From positions 35,991 to 99,990 of the forward strand of contig VXAU01002492.1 in the NCBI GenBank assembly GCA_013399695.1: DNA of 64,000 nucleotides. The letters run 5' to 3'. The notes under the pieces are model-generated. The model worked only from the letters and a program-made list of their open reading frames with translations, was not told the origin of the DNA and searched no databases. Shown one piece after another: positions 57,508 to 64,000 of this stretch. The translations under genes were made by a program, and so were the position numbers. How positions within the stretch are numbered: position 1 is the first letter of the stretch; each line of letters begins with the position of its first letter. This stretch comes from Formicarius rufipectus. Lineage: Eukaryota; Chordata; Aves; Passeriformes; Formicariidae.

Positions 57508-58345
57508 CCACAACAAAGCTCTGCAAAGCTTTGCTTACCTCGTGTATTTAGCCATTGTCAGTAGTACAAAAATGATGAGGTTTAAATGGACCAGTTCTTC
57601 ACTGTAGTTATCAGCACTCTAGACAAGCTCTGAGCAGGATTAGTCAGCAACAGGATAAAAGGAGTCTGTGCTGCCAGAGCTAGGTTAGTGTTCATGGTGT
57701 TGCTACTGTGGGTAAAAACAATTCTGGACATTTGATATCTCCAGCAAGATAGTGCAAAACTAAACTAACAAGGTTTTAAAGGACATAAGGGATATATAGT
57801 AATATATAACTTCTTGTGCATGAATAGAATTTACGAATTAACAGGAGGCTCTGCATTTGTTTATTCTTCAAACAAGACAGCAATATTACCAAAAATAAGA
57901 AATTATTCTTATTATACATTTGAATGCATGTCTAACTCTCTACTTGCTAGGAACAATTCTACAGATCCCCCCAGAAAATCTTGTGAAATGACCTTTCTGA
58001 ATAATTGAAGATGGCTTTGCATTTTTACCAGCATGCCCATAAACTCAGTGTGGCATCGATGAGGGCTCACCGCAACACCAGCCAGAGAGCATCATTTACA
58101 AACATATTTAGAGAGCTTTACTGTAAGTAAGGAAGGTATCAGAGAGCAACCAGGACAAATATATCTGAGTGTTCAGTATGTTTTATGAGCTTAGTGATTC
58201 TTATGGTAAATATCATTTTCTTCTGAAGACCAGGCAGCCAACAGCCAGACTTGGGGCAATTTTGAAGTGGGTGGGTAATGAAATTGCTGTTTTGTCATTT
58301 TCTTCCTGCGTGTGATTGTCTGTAGCTCAAATCTGGGGAAACTGA
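57508..58345. other. Unrecognised non-coding stretch
   Basis: AT-rich, no gene or TE recognised. Confidence 0.45.
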
Positions 58346-59095
58346 TACTGTGTACTGGGTCCTACACTTTGGCCACAACAACCCCATGAAGCACCACAGA
58401 GTGGGTGGAGAGGGGACAGGAAGGGCCCTGGGGGTGCTCGAGGACAGGAGGCTCAACACGAGCCAACAGTGTGCCCAGGTGGCCAAGAAGGCCAATGGGG
58501 TCCTGGCCTGGATCAACAACAGCGTGGCCAGCAGGGCAGGGCAGGGATCCTTCCCCTGGACTCTGCCTTGGGGAGGCCACACCTCGAGTGTGTGTCCAGC
58601 TCTGGCCCCTCAGCTCAGGAGGGATGTTGAGGGGCTGGAGCGGGTCCAGAGAGGAGCAATGAGGCTGGGGAAGGGACTGGAGCACAAGAGCTGTGGGGAG
58701 AGGCTGAGGGAGCTGGGGGGGTTCAGTGTGGAGAGGAGAAGGCTCAGAGGTGACCTCCTCACTCTGCACAACCCCCTGAAGGGAGGGTGTGCCCAGGTGG
58801 GGTTGGGCTCTGCTCCCAGGGAACAGCCACAGGACAAGGGGGCAGGGATGGAGCTCTGCCAGGGGAAACTGAGGGTGGATATTGGAAAGAAATTCTCTGC
58901 AGAGAGAGTGACCAGGCATTGGAATGGCCTGCCCAGAGAGGGGGGGATTCACCACCCCTGGAGGTCTTTAAACTGAGATTGGCCGTGGAACTCAGTGCCA
59001 TGAGCTGGGGAAGGGACTGGAGTTGGATCAAGGGTTGGACTCGATGATCTCAGAAGTCTTTTCCAACCCAATCGAGCCTGTGATTCTCTATTTCT
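58346..59095 (+). mobile_element. CR1 LINE, ~0.75 kb, with long residual ORF2 frame
   Basis: CTACACTTTGGCCACAACAAC, GTGCCCAGGTGGCCAAGAAGG, GTGGCCAGCAGGGCAGGG, GAGGCCACACCTCGAGTGTG, GAGGGGCTGGAGCGGGTCC, GACAAGGGGGCAGGGATGG, GTTGGACTCGATGATCTCAG and CTTTTCCAACCCAATCGAGCC, ending TGATTCT. A frame at 58350-58976 stays open for 208 codons and encodes the reverse-transcriptase C-terminus (QCAQVAKKANGVLAW, ERVQRGAMRLGKGLE, GERLRELGGFSVERRRLRG). The residue region around 58552-58580 deviates from the usual EVI.PLY-type motif, suggesting a local frame slip. It is 5'-truncated and not autonomous. Confidence 0.93.
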
Positions 59096-62000
59096 GGGGG
59101 AGATTTTAGTTGTAGCTATTTTTATTTTTATTTAAGAGCTGAAGTTATTTTGTCTTCACTCACTGGAAGGTCCATGCATAGTCCAGTGTCCTACTGGTTA
59201 AAGATATCAAGTTCATTTGTGCCTTGAAAAGTTTGGGGGAACAGAAAGCATATGTTGTACTTCCTACAGAAAGTAGCCACAGGGATTTTCCATGTGTAAA
59301 CAGATATTCTGATGATGGGATTTCACCCTATATTCCTTTTCCTCTCAACTCTAGATTGTAAGTGATAGCAACTTATTAAAAGAGAAAATAAAACTTCAGT
59401 GCTTAAAGGTGTTTTTCACTAATTGCCAAGTGCATTTATTCAAGTGGGTGATTTTTTTAAATGTGACAGTAATATTTTTAATCCCTGACACTAGACATTG
59501 AAAAAAAATTGTGGTATATGGCGACACTTCTTTTTCTCCCTTCTAAATATTGCATGTAGAAAATAAGTAGTTTATCAATACTGAAAGACATTTGCATTGG
59601 CTGAACCTCTACCAGGGGAGGAGCAAACTGTCACAGCTGGAAATACGTGACTCAATGGAGACCATCCATTTTCATGAGTTAATTGGGGGCTGAGGCAGGT
59701 CTAAGGCAAAACCAGTACAAGATCTTATTTTGGGAGTCAACCCTTCTGAATCTTCATTTAATTTCTTTGCTGTTCACACACCCAAGAAAACAGATACAGA
59801 ACTTCTAAATTTAGTTTTGCTGTTAGGAGTGGAGTAAAAACTACAAAATCTACCATGGCCTGCCCTTGCACCTCCTCAGCTGCAGGTCATGTAGTCACCT
59901 TTCCTCTCAGATGAGAGCCCAAGTTCCATGAGTGGGAAACAATTGCTGTGTTGAAAATTCTTGATTAGTCACAAGCTTTTTTTTGGGAAGAACAGAGATT
60001 ACACATAATGAGGGTTGGTGTCAACAGCAGTCAGATTAAAATAGGAAAGTCAAAGCTGATATAAACAACTGGAGAGTCACTGGACAAGGGCAATTAGCAG
60101 GGAGTGAGTTGCCTCCTAAGTGTTTAGTTTCCTACCACCACATTCGTTGTGGTTTAGACATGTTTGTCTTCCCATACAATCTCTGTTTTGTCAGCATTTA
60201 AATGGTCAAACTCCTGAAATTTGATATTTATCAACATACAAGGAGCTCTTCGGAAAATCTTCTCCTGTTGCATCTGAATGTACTGTCAAGAGGTCTCTGT
60301 CTGGCATAAAACATAAGGAATTTCAAATTCCTCATAAATTAGAGGTACTATTGCAGGGATTCCTGGAATCCAGCAACTTCTAAGTGGTTACTACTTTGCA
60401 TGTCCTCAGCCATATTTAGAGCTCTGTTGTATATTCAGGATATTTACATCCCTGCTGATTGTGGCATTTGTAATTAATTCTTTATCCTAAGTCTGTGGTG
60501 CAGGAGAGTGTTGTTGTTCTCAGGGGGAAGAAAAGAAGTGTCAGCACCTGTTTAGCTCTGGCATGTGGAGAAATAATTGTTGGCTTAGGCAATCAGCAGC
60601 ACAGTGTGGTTAAGACAAATGCCCCAGTGGTGTCTGTACCTCTGAACTTCCCCTGGGCTGCAGGTCAGCTGGGTCAAGGAATTGTGACACAAGACTAGAG
60701 AAAGGGAGATAGCTGCACTCAAATTCACTTCCAGTACATGATCATCCCATCTCTATTCACATAGAATTTGGTTAAAGTCAGAAAATATATTTCCCTCTCT
60801 TGGTTTCTTTCATTCTTCTATGTATCACTGAAGAAACATTCTCTCAGTTGTCACACTCAGGGAAGAAAGTGCTTTGTTGTCCATGAATAAGTGTTTGCTG
60901 AGGGTTGTTTTGGGTGTTTGTTGGTTTTGGTTGTTTTAGTTGGTTTGGTTGTTTTTTGGAGTGGGTTGTGTCAAGGGGTATCAGGATAAGTTCATATAAA
61001 ACACAAACTATCCTTGATTTCTTCAGTGGTCAGAATTTAAACAATCCAAATGGAATTTGAAGACTTACTAAATTATATTCAAGATCTCAAATTACTCAAA
61101 TGTTTATGCAGCTGCTTTATATTTTTTGATTTATATGCATTTTTTTCAAGACGTAATCCAATTTTTGATGCCCTGGAGAATGTAACCAGTGACTCTGAAA
61201 ATCAAGACTTGCTTTTTAGTGCTGGCAGGAGTAGCTTGACCCAAAGGTGGAAGCAAAGCAGGAACCTCTGATACTGCAGCTCTCTTGTGGTTTCTGCAGC
61301 TCAGGTTCTGGTTGTCGTGTCACAGCACAGCTGGACCAGCACACACCACGTGCAGAGTGGGAAGCTGAGCTTTACTCAGGGAGAGTAAACTCTACAAAGC
61401 AGAGCAAAAAGAATTTTTTTTTTTTTTAAGTTTCATCTCTTTTTGTTTTCATTAAGGATTTGCATCGATTCAAAGTACCAGAAGATACCAATGATTTCTG
61501 ATTCTTACTGTGCAATAATTTCATTTTTACGTCTCTTTATAACAGTAGAAGTAAAAAAAAAAATTAATAAAAAAACTATTTCTAATAATGACATCAGATA
61601 AATGATTTCAAGTCTTCAGACTTTTCTAGCTTTGAAATTGAGAGTGAAAAAGCTTCTTTTTTTTTGCCTATTGTTATACTGCAAAGCAGGCAATACCTTT
61701 CTGATTAAGCACTTTGAAAGGAGCACATGGAGAAGAATCCCTTTGGTTCGTCTCAGTGTAACAGGCTCTTTATCCCAATGTGTAATGTCTTCCAATAATC
61801 ATTCCTCTGGAACACAGAAAGCCCCTTGTTCTCCTTTCAAATGTGCTTATCTTCCTGTCTTAGGAAACTGTGGAGCAGATGAAGAGAGACTATTGATTCC
61901 AGAGGGAGTTATCTTGAATCGACACTGGAACACCTCAGAGGGGGAGGGGGAATTTTGAGCTTCTGGGGGCTGTGAGACTAGACTGGGACATTAATACAGC

Positions 62001-62338
62001 ATTCCCAAGTGATGGATGAAGAGAACACTGTTCTAGGAACAGAAGCAGTGGGAGCCAACAGGGTGAAATTTCCTTTGATGGAATGGTGCCTTCATAGGGT
62101 ACAAAGTCTGCTCCAGACATCAACAGAAGAGGCCCCTGTTGCATTTCACATATTTACATGAATTCAGGTTATAAAATAGATGGTTCTGATTCCCTTCTGG
62201 TTTCTCATCCTGTAGCCAAAGGAGGCACCACTGCAGAACTGCCTCCTGTTGGCCAAGGATGTGGCCACTGATCCGTAGGGAAAAGGGTCTCTGATTTTCC
62301 TTGTTGGTGTCTCTCAAGTGCCGGGTCTTCATAATTGT
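59096..62338. other. Unrecognised non-coding stretch (~3.2 kb)
   Basis: No gene or TE recognised. It holds the GT-rich patch at 60900-60972, a T-run at 61417-61429 and an A-rich patch near 61550-61575. The 118-residue frame at 61602-61958 has no recognisable domain. Confidence 0.45.
60900..60972 (+). repeat. GT-rich low-complexity patch
   Basis: GGTTGTTTTGGGTGTTTGTTGG and GTTGGTTTGGTTGTTTTTTGG; strand-asymmetric G/T with no regular unit. Confidence 0.8.
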
Positions 62339-62675
62339 GGCCTTCCAGTGCTGAAGGGAATCTGCAAGGAAGATGGAGAGAGACAACTGACAAGGGCCTG
62401 GAGGGACAGGACAAGGGGAATGGTTTCACATTGACAGAGAGTAGGATTTGATGGGATATTGGGAAGGAATCCTTCCCTGAGAGGGTGGGCAGCCCTGGCA
62501 CAGGTTGGGCAGAGAAGCTGTGGCTGCCCCAATCCCTGGAAGTGTCCAAGGCCAGGTTGGGCGGGACTTGGAGCAACCTGAGCTGGTGGAAGGTGTCCCT
62601 GCCCATGGCTGGGGGTGGGATGAGATGAGCTTTAATATCCCTTCCAATCCAAACCATTCTCTGATTCTCTGATAT
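62339..62675 (+). mobile_element. CR1 LINE, terminal ~0.34 kb
   Basis: AGTGCTGAAGGGAATCTGC, GACAGGACAAGGGGAATGG, GATATTGGGAAGGAATCC, GGCACAGGTTGGGCAGAGAAG, CTTCCAATCCAAACCATTC, ending CTCTGATTCTCTGAT as the terminal repeat. Confidence 0.93.
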
Positions 62676-64000
62676 ATAAAGGCTTGGAAACACAAAAAAA
62701 CCACCTTCTTTTGCCTCCTCTGTTTCAAGGTCTGGAAATAAATATTCTACTGCCACTGGGGGGTGTGGAGAAAAATAATAGGCACTACAATAGTCTGTGC
62801 CATGTTTTCTATCCCAAAATAGACTGGCTGCAGTCTGCAAACCTCAGCTTTCAAGACAGCAGAACACAGGAATAAAAGGCAACTCCTATCCTTCTGAAAC
62901 AATGCACACACCCCCAAATACTTTTGAAATCATTTTTATAGATGCCCTGCACTGTCTCCTACCCTTTTAGGGCCCTTCATTATTCTGGGTGCTGTGGGAA
63001 CATATTTTCCCCTGCAGTCAGTACTCAGGGTGTGTGAAGTCCTGCAGCATCTCCTTGGTGGGCTCTGCCATCTGCTATGGATCAAAGGGCAGCAAGTCTC
63101 AGAGCAGTAGATACCACACAGCACAATTTTGTAGAAAGAAGCTTCAAATTAACTTAGTTTGAAGATTTAATTTCAATACATTAATGAAATAAGCAAAAAT
63201 GTGCCTGTCACAACATCTCTCAATGCCAGCTCTGCTGTCTACAGAGAGTTCTTTATTGCCAAGCCTCAATGAAAATGTTGTGTCTTAGTTAGGCCATTGT
63301 TAAAATCTTAAAAGTTCACAGAGCTGGAAGACTCAGGTCATTCCTCAGCAATCTGATAAACAGCTTAATGTTTTGCTCATAAACAAGGATTCCAGTTGGA
63401 AGATTTAATCACACACCTTATTTTGGGCCCCTTTTTTTAATATTGTGGTGTGGTGGCAGCACACTAACATGATATGTTATAATGGAACATGTGCAAAGTA
63501 AAATGGGTGTAATCTATGTAGGAGTAGGATCCTGAACACAAGAAATGAGGAAAAATACATAAACCTTTTATATGTTATTGCAATGACAAATTGTACTCCA
63601 TTACAAAAATATAGAAAGGCAAAGAAGCAACCTAGTTTAATGCAGTTTATAAATGTATACTCTTTCCACCTTTCTAAACAGGAAATTAAAAATGTCAGTA
63701 TTACCATTTCTCTGTTTTGAAATGTATTCTCTCTAAAGGAAAGCAGAGTGTCAGTGATGCAGCTGTATATTGGTTTTTAGGTTTTGGTTGAAAAGCCAAA
63801 ATAAGAACATCAAAGGCAGAACTTGATATTCTGATACAGCAAAGTGAATTCTGCACCCTGTGCAGGAGGGCCTGTCAGTTTGGTGCCTCCTGGGCTGAAA
63901 TCTTCCCATCCCCAAGCAGGGATTTGAATTGGAGGAACATTTCCCAAGCCTGCCCTTAATTAATCAGGCTTTGCTGGAGGTGTCACCTCTCAGCATGTTG
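62676..64000. other. Unrecognised non-coding stretch
   Basis: AT-rich to the window edge, with no gene or TE recognised. Confidence 0.45.

Noticed and set aside
57363..57551. 62-residue hydrophobic FILFY-rich frame resembling a membrane protein
   Set aside because: It is the translation of the TTTTA array.
58362..58955. 197-residue minus-strand frame
   Set aside because: Antisense shadow of the CR1 ORF2 remnant on the plus strand.

Overview
The window looks like avian nuclear DNA, most likely from a songbird or another neoavian. Three things point there: many 5'-truncated CR1 LINE copies whose 3' ends carry the avian consensus (for example TTGGAAGGGACC...ATTCTATGATT on one strand or the other), LTR fragments resembling avian ERVL/ERVK families, and otherwise plain AT-leaning sequence with few microsatellites. 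I found no host protein-coding gene, tRNA, rRNA or CRISPR array. Short exons inside an intron cannot be excluded from sequence alone. All family names come from memory of consensus sequences, because no search was possible.

Layout. 1-405 is a frameshifted C-terminal end of a LINE reverse transcriptase with a remnant zinc finger. 3.0-5.1 kb holds a CR1 copy, an LTR 3' end and a ~205-bp inverted duplication that includes that LTR end plus adjoining sequence. 7.4-10.3 kb has two CR1 copies and a pyrimidine tract. 10.3-19.2 kb is mostly unrecognised, with weak CR1 and LTR traces. 19.2-20.7 kb is an unidentified GC-richer block with a 39-bp minisatellite that keeps a reading frame open. 22.3-25.1 kb has old CR1 remnants, a minus-strand LTR and a CR1. 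28.9-30.0 kb is an ancient L3/CR1-like LINE relic. 31-46 kb carries ten CR1 copies in both orientations, several in inverted or tandem pairs, plus one ERVK-like solo LTR candidate. 46.9-47.6 kb is a GGAA/GAAA tract broken by a 491-base assembly gap. 49.9-52.4 kb has an ancient LINE relic, a CR1 and a ~770-bp foldback structure. 55.1-57.0 kb is a nested cluster (plus-strand LTR, minus-strand LTR, minus-strand CR1). 57.4 kb is a TTTTA array. 58.3-59.1 and 62.3-62.7 kb are CR1 copies, the former with a long residual open frame.

The genes do not form a pathway. The story here is transposon history: several ages of CR1 insertion, ERV LTRs left as solo or partial copies, and later inverted duplication. 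I see no convincing new biological system. The most unusual items are the inverted duplication at 3521-5127, the foldback at 51643-52412, the 39-bp coding-frame minisatellite at 19535-19700 and the nested LTR pair at 55135-56192.
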